Below are positions 7,755 through 15,549 of a DNA stretch of 23,218 bases, one piece after another. Location: the NCBI GenBank assembly GCA_043819035.1, contig JBDRFD010000049.1, forward strand, positions 1 to 23,218, in the 5' to 3' direction. Below the pieces are notes generated by a model. That model was not told the origin of the DNA and did not search any database. It was given only the letters and a program-made list of their open reading frames with translations. Source of the DNA: UBA2144 sp043819035 (GTDB lineage: Bacteria; Patescibacteriota; Gracilibacteria; Peribacterales; Peribacteraceae). The position numbers were made by a program, and so were the translations under genes. Within the stretch, counting starts at the first letter, position 1; each line of letters begins with the position of its first letter.

Positions 7755-10700
7755 ATGACTCCCAAGAAGAAGATCTCTACAAAGATAAAACAAATTAAGA
7801 AAGCACCCGCAAAGAAGAAGGCTCTGGCAAACAAAAAGTCGCCTAAGAAAGTGATAAAGAAGAAGCCGGTTAAAAAGCCCACAAAGAAAGTGTTAAAGAA
7901 AAAGCCTATTAAAAAGGCCACGAAGAAAAAGATTGCGAAGAAGGCTCCCAAAAAGAAGTCTCTTCGTCGCGGCTCAGGACAAGCTGTAAAGAAAGTGGCG
8001 AAGAAGGCACCGGCTGCAAAACCTCCAAAGAAGGTCCTTCGGTCTGGCTCAGGACAAGTTGCTAAGAAGGCGGTTGCACCGAAGATGATTGAATCTCGAA
8101 GGCAAATCGCCGGAAAGCGTAAGATTTTAAGGGTGAAACGCGGATATAGCATGAATGTTCCTGCGGGAGTGTTGCCTCGTGTGGAGTCCCATATCGTTCC
8201 GCCATCAGGCCGCATACCGTCTATCTGTAACAAGCTCCCGGGGCACATGATGCCAAAACATGTCCATGATGGAAGGCTGTATTTTGTGGATGATGACAGT
8301 GGTGGAGCGCTGATTCCTTCACTCATTGAGATGCAGCTTAGAAGCTATGAGTGGTTCCTTACAGAAGGGCTCAAGGAACTCATGCAGGAGATAACTCCCA
8401 TTACGGATTTTTCGAATAAGAAAATGGAGCTCAATATTCTCGGGCACACCTTCGATTCTCCCAAGTACGATCCGGAAACCTGCCGTCGCAGGAATTTGAG
8501 TTACGAAGCGGTGATAAAAGGTCATGTGCAGCTCATTAACAAGGAGACCGGGGAGATCAAGGAGCAGGATGTTTTCCTGGGATCCATTCCGCTCATGACA
8601 GATGTGGGAACGTTTATTGTCGGTGGCATTGAAAGGATTGTGGTGCACCAACTTGTTCGTTCACCGGGTGTTTTCTTTTCGAAGATGTCCGACTACCCGA
8701 AGAATCACGCTGCCAAGATCATTCCCAAGCGCGGCGTATGGCTGGAGATTGAGACGGACCGTCGCGGAATAATCTCTTGTAAAATTGATCGCAAGCGTAA
8801 GATTCCTATCACGCAGCTCCTGCGTATTTTCGGATATGACACGGACTCAAAAATTCTCGATCTCTTCTCCGATGTTACCAAGGAGAAGGATTTCATTCTG
8901 GCGACTTTGGAGAAGGATCCTGCACGGACCGTGGAAGATGCGTATCAAAGTGTGTACCGAAAAGTGCGCCCGGGGGATCTGGCAACACCGGAGAATGCCA
9001 AGCAATTGATCGACTCTATGTTCTTCGACTTCAAAAAGTATGATATGGGTGCGATTGCGCGATATAAGATGAATCGCCGTTTTGGGTTCAATACGCCAAG
9101 TGACGAGGAAAACCGAGTGTTCCAGATCAAAGATTTCGTCGAGATTTTGCGTGAGCTCATTATTTTGAATAATGGAGAAGGTGTCGCAGATGACATCGAC
9201 CATTTGAGTAATCGTCGCGTGCGTAGCGTGGGGGAACTTGTGCAGAACAAGTACCGTGTCGGGCTTATCCGCACGGAACGTATCGTCAAAGACCGTATGA
9301 CGGTGATGGACTTAGAGACCGTTACTCCGATGCAGCTCATTAACTGTCGTCCCATTACGGCAGCGATGCGTGAGTTCTTCGCCAGCTCCCAGCTCTCACA
9401 ATTCATGGATCAAACGAATCCCCTCGCGGAGCTGGCACATAAACGCAGGCTCTCTGCCATGGGTCCCGGAGGCCTCTCTCGTGAGCGCGCTAGCTTCGAT
9501 GTCCGTGACGTGCACCAGAGCCACTATGGGCGTATCTGCCCGATAGCAACACCGGAGGGGCCAAATATCGGATTGGTGGTTCATTTGGCGGCGTTTGCGC
9601 GTGTTAATGAGTATGGATTCCTGGAAACACCGTACAGGGAGGTGAAACACACAGTGTCTCTCAATCCTGATAAGCTCCTGGGTCGTATCTTAGATACAGA
9701 TATCCGGGAGAGCCGCTCGCTCGTCGCGAAGGAAGGACAGAGAATTGATACAAAAGAGTTAGCACGTAAAGTGATCGCACAACTCAAGAAGGAGAAGCAG
9801 ACATCGGTTCCGGTGCGCGCGTATGTCACCGGAAAAACACTTTTTGCCGATGCAGAACAAGAGCGCAGGCTCACAATCGCGCAAGCTCAACGCAAGTTCA
9901 CTGAACATAGTGAGTTTATAAGCTCACGTATTTCTGCCAGGCGCGGCGGAGAACCGATGCTCGCGCATGTGCGGGACATCACCCATGTGGATGTGTCGCC
10001 CAAGCAAATTCTATCGCTCTCCACAGCCTTGATTCCATTTTTGGAGCATGACGACAATACTCGCGCATCCATGGGAACGAACATGCAACGTCAGGCAGTT
10101 CCTCTTTTAAAGCCGCATGCTCCTTTGGTTGGCACCGGCATGGAAGGTCTGGCGGCACGTGCAGCCGGTCATGCGGTTCTTGCGGAAGAAGAAGGAGAAG
10201 TGGTGTACAGCGACGCGAAAGAGATTGCTGTGGTATATCGCTCAGGACGCAAACAGGTCTATTCGCTCCACGCATTCATTCGTTCGAATCAGGGAACCTG
10301 CTTCAACCTGCGCCCGCGTGTACAACGCGGTCAGAAAGTTCGTAAAGGAGACAGCCTCGCCGATGGAGCTTCTGTGGATGAAGGTGAGTTGGCACTCGGG
10401 CAAAATCTCCTCGTCGCGTACATGTCGTGGGAAGGATATAACTTTGAAGACGCTGTTATCCTCTCGAACCGTGTTGTGAAAGACGGGCTCTTCGATTCAA
10501 TTCACATTGAATCGTACACAACGGACATTCGTGATACGAAACTCGGACCCGAAATGGTAACGCGCGATATTCCCAATGTAGGCGAAGCGAAGCTAAAGGA
10601 TCTGGACGTGGATGGAATTGTGCGGATCGGTGCGACAGTTCACGAAGGAGATATCCTCGTTGGAAAGATTACGCCGAAGGGTGAAACAGAACTCACACCA

Positions 10701-11843
10701 GAAGAGCGGCTGCTGCAAGCCATCTTTGGTGATAAAGCAAAGGATGTGAAAGATAGTTCATTGCGTCTTCCCGGCGGTGCCGGAGGAAAAGTGGTTGATG
10801 TGCAGATCTTTGATCGCACAGAAGGAGACGAGCTCTCGACAGGAGTGATTAAACAAATAAAAGTCTTTGTTGCACAGACGCGTAAGATTCAAGTTGGAGA
10901 CAAGATGGCAGGACGACATGGAAACAAAGGAGTCATCGCGCGTATCGTTCCGGAAGAAGATATGCCGTTCCTGGAAGACGGAAAGCCGGTTGATATTATT
11001 TTGAATCCTCTTGGTGTGACGTCTCGTATGAACATCGGTCAAATTTTGGAGACACACTTGGGATGGGCGTGCCAGGTACTGGGTATAAAAGTAGCATCTC
11101 CTCCGTTGGATGGAATTTCGACAGATATGATTGGTGATTACCTTGAGGCGGCAGGTCTGCCACGTTCAGGGAAAGTACAGCTCTTTGACGGAAAGACAGG
11201 GGAAGCCTTTGCTCATGAAACGACAGTTGGAATCGTGTATATGCTTAAGCTACTCCACTTGGTGGAAGACAAGATCCACGCACGAAGTGTTGGTCCGTAT
11301 TCACTTGTCACGCAGCAACCGCTCGGCGGAAAAGCACAACATGGAGGACAGAGATTCGGAGAAATGGAGGTGTGGGCGTTGGAAGCGTACGGTGCCGCGC
11401 ATACTTTGCAGGAGATGCTCACCATCAAGTCCGATGATGTGATCGGTCGTAGCAAAGCATACGAAGCGATTGTGAAGGGTGAGCCGATTCGAAGGCCGTC
11501 AATCCCTGAATCGTTCAACGTTCTTGTTAAAGAGTTGCAAGCGCTTGGTCTGAAAGTTGATCTCCTGAAGTTTAAAGATGAAGTTGAGCCGGAAGAGCGC
11601 GTGACGATTGAGAAAGGAGAAGTGGAGACAATCGATATGGGGTCGCGTGTGAAGGCGGAGCAAGAGTCGGAAGAGATCGTTCCGATTGAAGATAAGATTT
11701 CAGAGATGGGTGCACTGAGTGATGAAACTCCGCAAGAAATCCAGAAGGGGATTGAAGAAGGAAAAGAAGTGGAAGCCACCGGTGTGACGGCGAAGGAAGA
11801 GATGGAGGAGGCGGCGAGTGAGGAGTCTATGGAAGCGGCTTGA
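7755..11843 (+). CDS. rpoB: DNA-directed RNA polymerase subunit beta
   Basis: 1362 residues. Beta forms half of the RNA polymerase active-site cleft. Recognisable segments are ERIVVHQLVRSPGVFF (protrusion/lobe), the rifampicin pocket SSQLSQFMDQTNPLAELAHK with RRLSAMGPGGLSRERASF, YGRICPIATPEGPNIGLV, GQNLLVAYMSWEGYNFEDA, VGDKMAGRHGNKGV, and the C-terminal GGQRFGEMEVWALEAYGA. The aligned beta core begins only near residue 180 (RLYFVDDDSGGALIPSLIE). Before it lies a tail of about 130 residues dominated by AKK/KKP/KKA repeats, like histone H1 tails, and after the normal C terminus comes an acidic tail of about 75 residues. Starts at 8151 or 8249 would remove most of the basic tail, but the promoter at 7619 and the continuous frame favour 7755. 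In the rifampicin pocket, E. coli S522 and L533 correspond to A and M. Neither rplL upstream nor rpoC downstream is present. Confidence 0.95.
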   Translation: MTPKKKISTKIKQIKKAPAKKKALANKKSPKKVIKKKPVKKPTKKVLKKKPIKKATKKKIAKKAPKKKSLRRGSGQAVKKVAKKAPAAKPPKKVLRSGSGQVAKKAVAPKMIESRRQIAGKRKILRVKRGYSMNVPAGVLPRVESHIVPPSGRIPSICNKLPGHMMPKHVHDGRLYFVDDDSGGALIPSLIEMQLRSYEWFLTEGLKELMQEITPITDFSNKKMELNILGHTFDSPKYDPETCRRRNLSYEAVIKGHVQLINKETGEIKEQDVFLGSIPLMTDVGTFIVGGIERIVVHQLVRSPGVFFSKMSDYPKNHAAKIIPKRGVWLEIETDRRGIISCKIDRKRKIPITQLLRIFGYDTDSKILDLFSDVTKEKDFILATLEKDPARTVEDAYQSVYRKVRPGDLATPENAKQLIDSMFFDFKKYDMGAIARYKMNRRFGFNTPSDEENRVFQIKDFVEILRELIILNNGEGVADDIDHLSNRRVRSVGELVQNKYRVGLIRTERIVKDRMTVMDLETVTPMQLINCRPITAAMREFFASSQLSQFMDQTNPLAELAHKRRLSAMGPGGLSRERASFDVRDVHQSHYGRICPIATPEGPNIGLVVHLAAFARVNEYGFLETPYREVKHTVSLNPDKLLGRILDTDIRESRSLVAKEGQRIDTKELARKVIAQLKKEKQTSVPVRAYVTGKTLFADAEQERRLTIAQAQRKFTEHSEFISSRISARRGGEPMLAHVRDITHVDVSPKQILSLSTALIPFLEHDDNTRASMGTNMQRQAVPLLKPHAPLVGTGMEGLAARAAGHAVLAEEEGEVVYSDAKEIAVVYRSGRKQVYSLHAFIRSNQGTCFNLRPRVQRGQKVRKGDSLADGASVDEGELALGQNLLVAYMSWEGYNFEDAVILSNRVVKDGLFDSIHIESYTTDIRDTKLGPEMVTRDIPNVGEAKLKDLDVDGIVRIGATVHEGDILVGKITPKGETELTPEERLLQAIFGDKAKDVKDSSLRLPGGAGGKVVDVQIFDRTEGDELSTGVIKQIKVFVAQTRKIQVGDKMAGRHGNKGVIARIVPEEDMPFLEDGKPVDIILNPLGVTSRMNIGQILETHLGWACQVLGIKVASPPLDGISTDMIGDYLEAAGLPRSGKVQLFDGKTGEAFAHETTVGIVYMLKLLHLVEDKIHARSVGPYSLVTQQPLGGKAQHGGQRFGEMEVWALEAYGAAHTLQEMLTIKSDDVIGRSKAYEAIVKGEPIRRPSIPESFNVLVKELQALGLKVDLLKFKDEVEPEERVTIEKGEVETIDMGSRVKAEQESEEIVPIEDKISEMGALSDETPQEIQKGIEEGKEVEATGVTAKEEMEEAASEESMEAA
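7962..8060 (+). repeat. Two REP-like repeats inside the rpoB N-terminal tail
   Basis: CTTCGTCGCGGCTCAGGAC (from 7962) and CTTCGGTCTGGCTCAGGAC (from 8037) are two versions of one short repeat, encoding LRRGSGQ and LRSGSGQ. In reverse complement they read TCCTGAGC...CGAAG, resembling the CCCTGAGC...TCGAAGG elements at 13262, 13523 and 20596. The link between the two groups is by eye. Confidence 0.5.
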
Positions 11844-11867
11844 TGCTTGATTATGACTTTGACTTTC

Positions 11868-11927
11868 GACATGAGACCTGTGACATGCGACGAATCGTCA
11901 CAGGTCGCAAGTCGCAGGTCACATGTC
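11868..11927. repeat. Palindrome between rpoB and ssb
   Basis: GACATGAGACCTGTGACATGCGAC pairs imperfectly with GTCGCAAGTCGCAGGTCACATGTC across a GAATC-type loop. The arms are built from varying (A)GACCTG/GTCGCA words, the same design as other palindromes here. Given its place just after rpoB it could act in termination or mRNA stability, but there is no T tract. Confidence 0.65.
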
Positions 11928-11988
11928 TTCCCAGATTCTTCCAATAACAGTATTATCTTTTCGTTCTAATAATTTCCCCACTCTTATA

Positions 11989-12411
11989 ATGAAGTCCGTG
12001 AATAAAGTGACACTGCTTGGAAACGTCACACGAGATCCAGAGCTAAAGAACACAACCAACGGCCAGTCTGTGTGCACGTTCGGTCTTGCTACCAATCGTG
12101 TTTGGCGAGATGGGACGGGAGATAAGCAAAGTCTCCCCGAGTATCACAACTTGGTTTCCTGGGGAGGGCTCGCAGAGTTCTGCGCTGAGAACATTAAAAA
12201 AGGAAAGCCGCTCTATGTTGAGGGGTATTTAAAGACGCGTAGTTGGGATAGCCCGGAAGGCACCAAGATCTTCCGTACAGAAGTTGTGCTGGAGAATATC
12301 GTGCTACTTGGACCTCGCGATGATGCGATCAAATCTGTTGAAGATGTCCCTGTTGCGGATACTGCAGTGGCTGCACAGCTCGAAGAGATGCCGCTGGAGG
12401 AGGTGGCTTGA
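11989..12411 (+). CDS. ssb: Single-stranded DNA-binding protein
   Basis: 140 residues. It coats single-stranded DNA during replication and repair. The OB fold covers about residues 3-108: VNKVTLLGNVTRDPELK, then CTFGLATNRVW, EYHNLVSWGGLAEFCAENI, KGKPLYVEGYLKTRSW and TEVVLENIVLLG. The ATG at 11989 gives the canonical family start; the frame extends upstream without sense. The C-terminal tail is short and acidic (LEEMPLEEVA) and lacks the DDDIPF-type tip that recruits partner proteins in most bacteria. No Shine-Dalgarno is visible. TATTAT at 11951 could be a -10 for a separate transcript. It lies 145 bases after rpoB, an unusual neighbour. Confidence 0.93.
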   Translation: MKSVNKVTLLGNVTRDPELKNTTNGQSVCTFGLATNRVWRDGTGDKQSLPEYHNLVSWGGLAEFCAENIKKGKPLYVEGYLKTRSWDSPEGTKIFRTEVVLENIVLLGPRDDAIKSVEDVPVADTAVAAQLEEMPLEEVA

Positions 12412-12598
12412 TTTGTTGTCCGTTGCTCGTAATTAGCGCAGTAGCGCAGTAGCGCAGTACGTGCGCAGGGATTTTTTACTGCACTGCAGCCTGCTGCGCC
12501 AAAGTCCAGAGATGCTTACAGAATTGAACAGTATGCAAGAGCAGAATGTTGACACGGAACGTCAGTAAGCAAAATTTTGTTCATGAGGCCTTGCCCCT
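12412..12598. other. ssb / hypothetical gene intergenic, with GCGCAGTA palindrome
   Basis: This lies between convergent genes. At 12436-12459 the word GCGCAGTA occurs three times in tandem and pairs imperfectly with TACTGCACTGCAGCCTGCTG near 12478-12500, around a loop containing TTTTTT. It may double as a terminator for ssb. No gene is seen in the rest; an 18-codon frame at 12514-12570 is too short to support. Confidence 0.55.
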
Positions 12599-13000
12599 TC
12601 AGCCAGAAGATTGGAGCCGTGGACTTGGGCCGCGCCGCGCCGCTGGTTTTTCTACTATTTCATGAAAATCACAGGGGGTGTGGGGGACCCCGAGCTTTCT
12701 ATTGATCGTAGCCTGGAGCTTCGCCTGCGTCGGTTCTAACGCAATTCGTTCTCCTCCATGATATGCCACATACCACCCTCTATGTGTCCGTAGCAACAAG
12801 GGCTTCTCCTGTATCCACAACAAATCGTTCGGTGTGAGTTGCCTCACAGTTTCTTGTGGCACTGTACTTTCTTCCAGCTGTTCATCGGGATCGGGATCGG
12901 GGGACTCTAAAGGGGGAGACATATGATAGTTGGTAGAAAGAAAGGAAGCGATTCTTCCACCAATTGCCCCTTCGTGCAAATCATTAATCGATATTTTCAT
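12599..13000 (-). CDS. Small protein of unknown function, DUF5678-like C-terminal part
   Basis: 133 residues from an ATG at 13000 (MKISINDLHEG). The frame is open further upstream, but that part would overlap the promoter region of the next transcript and reads as non-coding. Residues about 28-48 are rich in Pro, Asp and Glu (a disordered linker). The segment RGWYVAYHGGERIALEPTQ and the following KLGVP resemble short DUF5678-type domains (protein stating a kept value, then a helix), but I cannot confirm this by eye. There are no transmembrane or signal sequences. The last 15 residues are Arg/Pro-rich (RRGPSPRLQSSG) and look like read-through into non-coding DNA. No role is proposed. Confidence 0.5.
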   Translation of the reverse strand: MKISINDLHEGAIGGRIASFLSTNYHMSPPLESPDPDPDEQLEESTVPQETVRQLTPNDLLWIQEKPLLLRTHRGWYVAYHGGERIALEPTQAKLQATINRKLGVPHTPCDFHEIVEKPAARRGPSPRLQSSG

Positions 13001-13112
13001 TGGAAAATAATAAACAACCATAAAAAGCTGCGAGTGGAAGCAGGAGGTTAATTCTTGCCAACTATCCCTAACATCAAATTTTCGACTTTTTCCGCAAATA
13101 GTAGCTTTTTTC

Positions 13113-13140
13113 TTGACTCTCAATCCCCTCAAAGTACAAT
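13113..13140 (+). promoter_or_regulatory. Sigma70-type promoter
   Basis: TTGACT (13113-13118), a 16-base spacer, then TACAAT (13135-13140), in an AT-rich upstream context with T tracts. The predicted start is near 13147. It is the best promoter in the window and reads towards the 23S gene, but a terminator stands about 70 bases downstream of the start. Confidence 0.65.
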
Positions 13141-13146
13141 TTGCAG

Positions 13147-13245
13147 GCTTTATGTTTTTAAGCGCTTACCCGCCGGATTCGAAGCCCTGAAAAGGGCGGT
13201 ATATCGAGTTCTGCGGGTGTGCGTAAGCCACCCGCTTTTTGTTTT
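13147..13245 (+). ncRNA. Candidate short RNA or attenuator leader
   Basis: A short transcript of about 95-100 nt is predicted between the promoter at 13113 and the terminator ending in TTTTTGTTTT. It has a GCCC-TGAAAA-GGGC hairpin near 13185-13198. The 5' segment GCTTACCCGC (13164-13173) can pair with GCGGG (13213-13217) and TAAGC (13224-13228), which would break the terminator stem. This is the layout of a transcription attenuator or riboswitch. I recognise no known RNA class; a 98-nt independent small RNA is the alternative. Confidence 0.45.
13213..13245 (+). terminator. Strong terminator ahead of the rRNA leader
   Basis: GCGGGTG, T, GC-GTAA-GC, CACCCGC, then TTTTTGTTTT: a GC-rich stem with a T tract. 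Position and orientation place it after the 13113 promoter and before the 23S gene. Confidence 0.75.
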
Positions 13246-13261
13246 CGCACAGCGAAAACAA

Positions 13262-13302
13262 CCCTGAGCGACCCCGAGCTTTTGCGAGGGGGAGTCGAAG
13301 GG
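13262..13302. repeat. REP-like CCCTGAGC...AGTCGAAGGG element
   Basis: Reads CCCTGAGCGACCCC, a small inner hairpin (GAGCTTTTGCGAGG region), then GGAGTCGAAGGG. Related copies are at 13523-13541 (CCCTGAGTTTATCGAAGGG) and 20596-20631. This type is widespread as a dispersed repeat in many bacteria. Confidence 0.6.
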
Positions 13303-13384
13303 CTCGGTTGGCTGGAGCTACCTTGTGCTCATTGAAATCACCGGAATCAGCACGAAAATATAGAAATTTTTTGTGTCATCCATC

Positions 13385-13708
13385 AACAGTTAACAATTAA
13401 CAGTTAACAATTAACTGCGGGGTTAGTGATCGAAACGTATGTTTCACTCATTCTTTCCAATGTTAAATGTTAAAGGTTAATAGTTAATTGTTACTTCGGT
13501 GAGCACTTCTTGCTTGCCTTTACCCTGAGTTTATCGAAGGGTTACGGGTGACACGTGAACAGAAAATCAACAATTAACAATTAACCAGCCTTCGCCAGCT
13601 ACGGCCGGCAGGCAATTAACAGTTAACAGAAGAAGTTATGATTGAGACTTATGTTTCACTCACTGTTTCCAAAGTTAAATGTTAAAAGTTAATAGTTAAT
13701 TGTTATCT
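13385..13708 (+). other. pre-23S rRNA leader with TTAACAA palindromes and duplicated segment
   Basis: No gene. Two imperfect direct repeats of about 70-75 bases occur at 13421-13493 and 13635-13706; both contain TATGTTTCACTCA, TTTCCAA and TTAATAGTTAATTGTTA. The second copy is complementary over about 45 bases to the 3' flank at 20281-20336, forming a probable RNase III-type processing stem around pre-23S. The rest consists of TTAACAATTAACAGTTAAC runs and their complements, one REP-like element at 13523-13541, and a TACGGCCGGCAGGC fragment near 13602. An rRNA promoter is not obvious inside this stretch. Confidence 0.6.
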
Positions 13709-13860
13709 AAGAACGTTACTCATCGCATCACATGGATGCCTCGACTCTGTACTCCGACGAAGGACGTGGCCAGCTGCGATAAGCCTCGGTGAGCTGCTAG
13801 GCAAGCGCTATCAGCCGGGGATTTCCGAATGGGGAAACCTATCTTCCGTAATGGGAAGAT

Positions 13861-14048
13861 GTCTGGTCTTGTTGTTGTCTTTAAAGGTTTTGAGAAATGG
13901 TTAAATGGCTGAATGGTTGGATGGCTCGTAAGCGAATTACGAACTATGTGTCACTTTAGTAACCATCCAACCATCCAACCATCCAACCATTTAACCTAAG
14001 AACTTGAATATGATTGATATATTATCAAAGCCAACAACAAGACCAGAC
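13861..14048 (+). other. 23S insertion A (domain I) carrying the GGATGG element
   Basis: A helix in domain I, near E. coli position 150, is extended: GTCTGGTCTTGTTGTTGTC (from 13861) pairs with the complementary CAACAACAAGACCAGAC ending at 14048. Its distal part is the third copy of the GGATGG-armed palindrome (13895-13996). It is likely either retained as an extra rRNA arm or trimmed as an intervening sequence. Confidence 0.8.
13895..13996. repeat. GGATGG-armed palindromic element, copy 3, inside 23S rRNA
   Basis: The arms are AAATGGTTAAATGGCTGAATGG and GGATGG words against four tandem AACCATCC-type words. The loop keeps TCG(C/T)AAGCGA and CACTTTAG(T) in common with the intergenic copies at 24-116 and 5169-5257. 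This shows that one element family occupies both intergenic and rRNA sites. Confidence 0.8.
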
Positions 14049-14140
14049 GGTCACTCTGCGAACTGAAACATCTCACGTAGCAGAGGAAAAGAAATTAATA
14101 AAGATTCCCTTAGTAGTGGCGAGCGAAAAGGGAAAAGCCC

Positions 14141-14288
14141 AAACGCGCTTCGCGCGTTGGCAATTAGCAATAAGCTTATTAGCAAATTAGCTTTGACTGT
14201 TTTGGGTGAACGAGAATTATCCCAATTAATAAGGAAGCTAATTGCTAAGTGCCAATAGCCAATTGCTATCGCGCGGAGCGCGAGTTGT
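14141..14288 (+). other. 23S insertion B (domain I), TTAGCAA-type arms
   Basis: It begins with a CGCGCTTCGCGCG hairpin/arm and ends with CGCGCGGAGCGCG. Between them GGCAATTAGCAATAAGC faces AAGCTAATTGCTAAGTGCC. The conserved 23S sequence GGGAAAAGCCC precedes it and GTAGGACCTCG follows it. Non-coding. Confidence 0.75.
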
Positions 14289-14564
14289 AGGACCTCGACA
14301 TCTGATTCTATCTGTATAGGCAAACGACCCTGGAACGGGCGGCCAAAGAGGGTGAGAGCCCCGTCGCCGAAATATTGATAGACGGTAGAGGATTCCTGAG
14401 TAGGATCGGACACGTGTAATCCGGTCTGAATCTGGGTGGACCACCATCCAAGGCTAAACAGGTACAGAGATCAATAGCGGAAAGTACCGCGAGGGAAAGG
14501 TGAAAAGCACCCCGAAAGGGGGATGAAATAGTCTCTGAAATGTGATGCGTTCAAAGAGTGGGAG

Positions 14565-14742
14565 CCCCTCACTTTTGGTTTTGTAAACTTGGTATTGTTT
14601 AAAGTAGTGACCGGATAGCATGTTAGCAATTAGCAGTTAGCAATTAGCTTTAATAAAGCTAAGAAGCTAATTGCCAATAAGCTAATTGCTCTCAAGTACT
14701 TAAGTAACAAATACCCAGGCAATCGAAATCAAAAGCGAGGGG
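14565..14742 (+). other. 23S insertion C, paralogous to insertion D
   Basis: The outer stem CCCCTCACTTTTGGTTTTG pairs with CAATCGAAATCAAAAGCGAGGGG, extending the helix that in E. coli closes as CACGCTTAGGCGTG. The inner 80-base module (14618-14697: ATGTTAGCAATTAGCAGTTAGC ... TTGCTCTCAAG) is almost identical to 14901-14978 in insertion D. Confidence 0.85.
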
Positions 14743-14847
14743 TGACCGCGTGCCTTTTGCATAATGAGCCAACGAGTTTGTCGTCTGTGGTCGGCTAAGG
14801 GATTTATACCCGGAGCCGGAGCGAAAGCGAGTCCGAACAGGGCGTGT

Positions 14848-15022
14848 GCCCCGCTTTTGGTTTCAATGTAGTTTGATGTTGTTTTATTTGCTATTGAAGA
14901 GCATGTTAGCAATTAGCAGTTAGCAATTAGCTTAACAAAGCTAAAAAGCTAATTGCCAATAAGCTAATTGCTCTCAAGAACTAGAGGAAAGATATCAAAG
15001 TAATTGAAATCAAAAGCGGGGC
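14848..15022 (+). other. 23S insertion D, paralogous to insertion C
   Basis: The outer stem GCCCCGCTTTTGGTTTCAAT pairs with ATTGAAATCAAAAGCGGGGC in a different domain II helix, near E. coli position 890. The inner module at 14901-14978 matches insertion C with only a few differences, and even the outer stems share CTTTTGGTTT/AAATCAAAAG. One element therefore exists at two sites of the same rRNA. Confidence 0.85.
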
Positions 15023-15420
15023 ATTGATCGCAGGCGCAAGACCCGAAACCGGGTGAGCTACCTATGGGCAGGGTGAAGTCCGCCGGAAGGCGGATGGAGG
15101 CCCGAACTCACTGATGTCACAAGATCAGGAGATGACCTGTGGGTAGGGGTGAAAAGCCTACCGAACCCGGAGATAGCTGGTTCTCCTCGAAATGCCTTTA
15201 GGGGCAGCCTCATAGTACACGTCAGGGGGTAGAGCTACTGTTTGGATGCGGGGGTCTTCTCGACCTACTAAATCCTGACAAACTCCGAATACCTGACCTT
15301 TGGCTATGGGAGTGAGTCTGCGACAGCTAACTGCCGTAGACGAAAGGGAAACAACCCAGATCACTTGCTAAGGTCCCAAATCATAGTTCAGTGGAGAAGG
15401 TGGTACAGGTGCATGGACAA

Positions 15421-15451
<31 letters not shown>

Positions 15452-15549
15452 TAAAGAAAGCGTAACAGCTCACTGGTCGATTGCACTTGTGCGCCGAAAA
15501 TGTAACGGGGCAAAACTATGAACCGAAGCAGTGGGTGTAGCTTTGCTAC

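Noticed and set aside
7568..8326. A 252-codon minus-strand frame rich in Phe.
   Set aside because: It is the complement of the lysine codons in the rpoB N-terminal tail (AAG/AAA read as CTT/TTT), so its composition is fully explained.
13055..13267. A 70-codon plus-strand frame between the unknown gene and the rRNA leader.
   Set aside because: It covers the promoter, the candidate small RNA and the terminator, so it cannot reasonably be a gene.
12414..13708. A 16S rRNA gene or tRNA upstream of the 23S gene.
   Set aside because: I looked for conserved 16S words and tRNA T-arms; GGATTCGAAGCCC near 13174 resembles a T-loop but has no matching acceptor stem or anticodon arm.
14618..14978. Regular repeats resembling a CRISPR array (TTAGCAATTAGC).
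   Set aside because: There are only two modules, no equal-length spacers and no cas genes, and each copy is nested in an rRNA helix.
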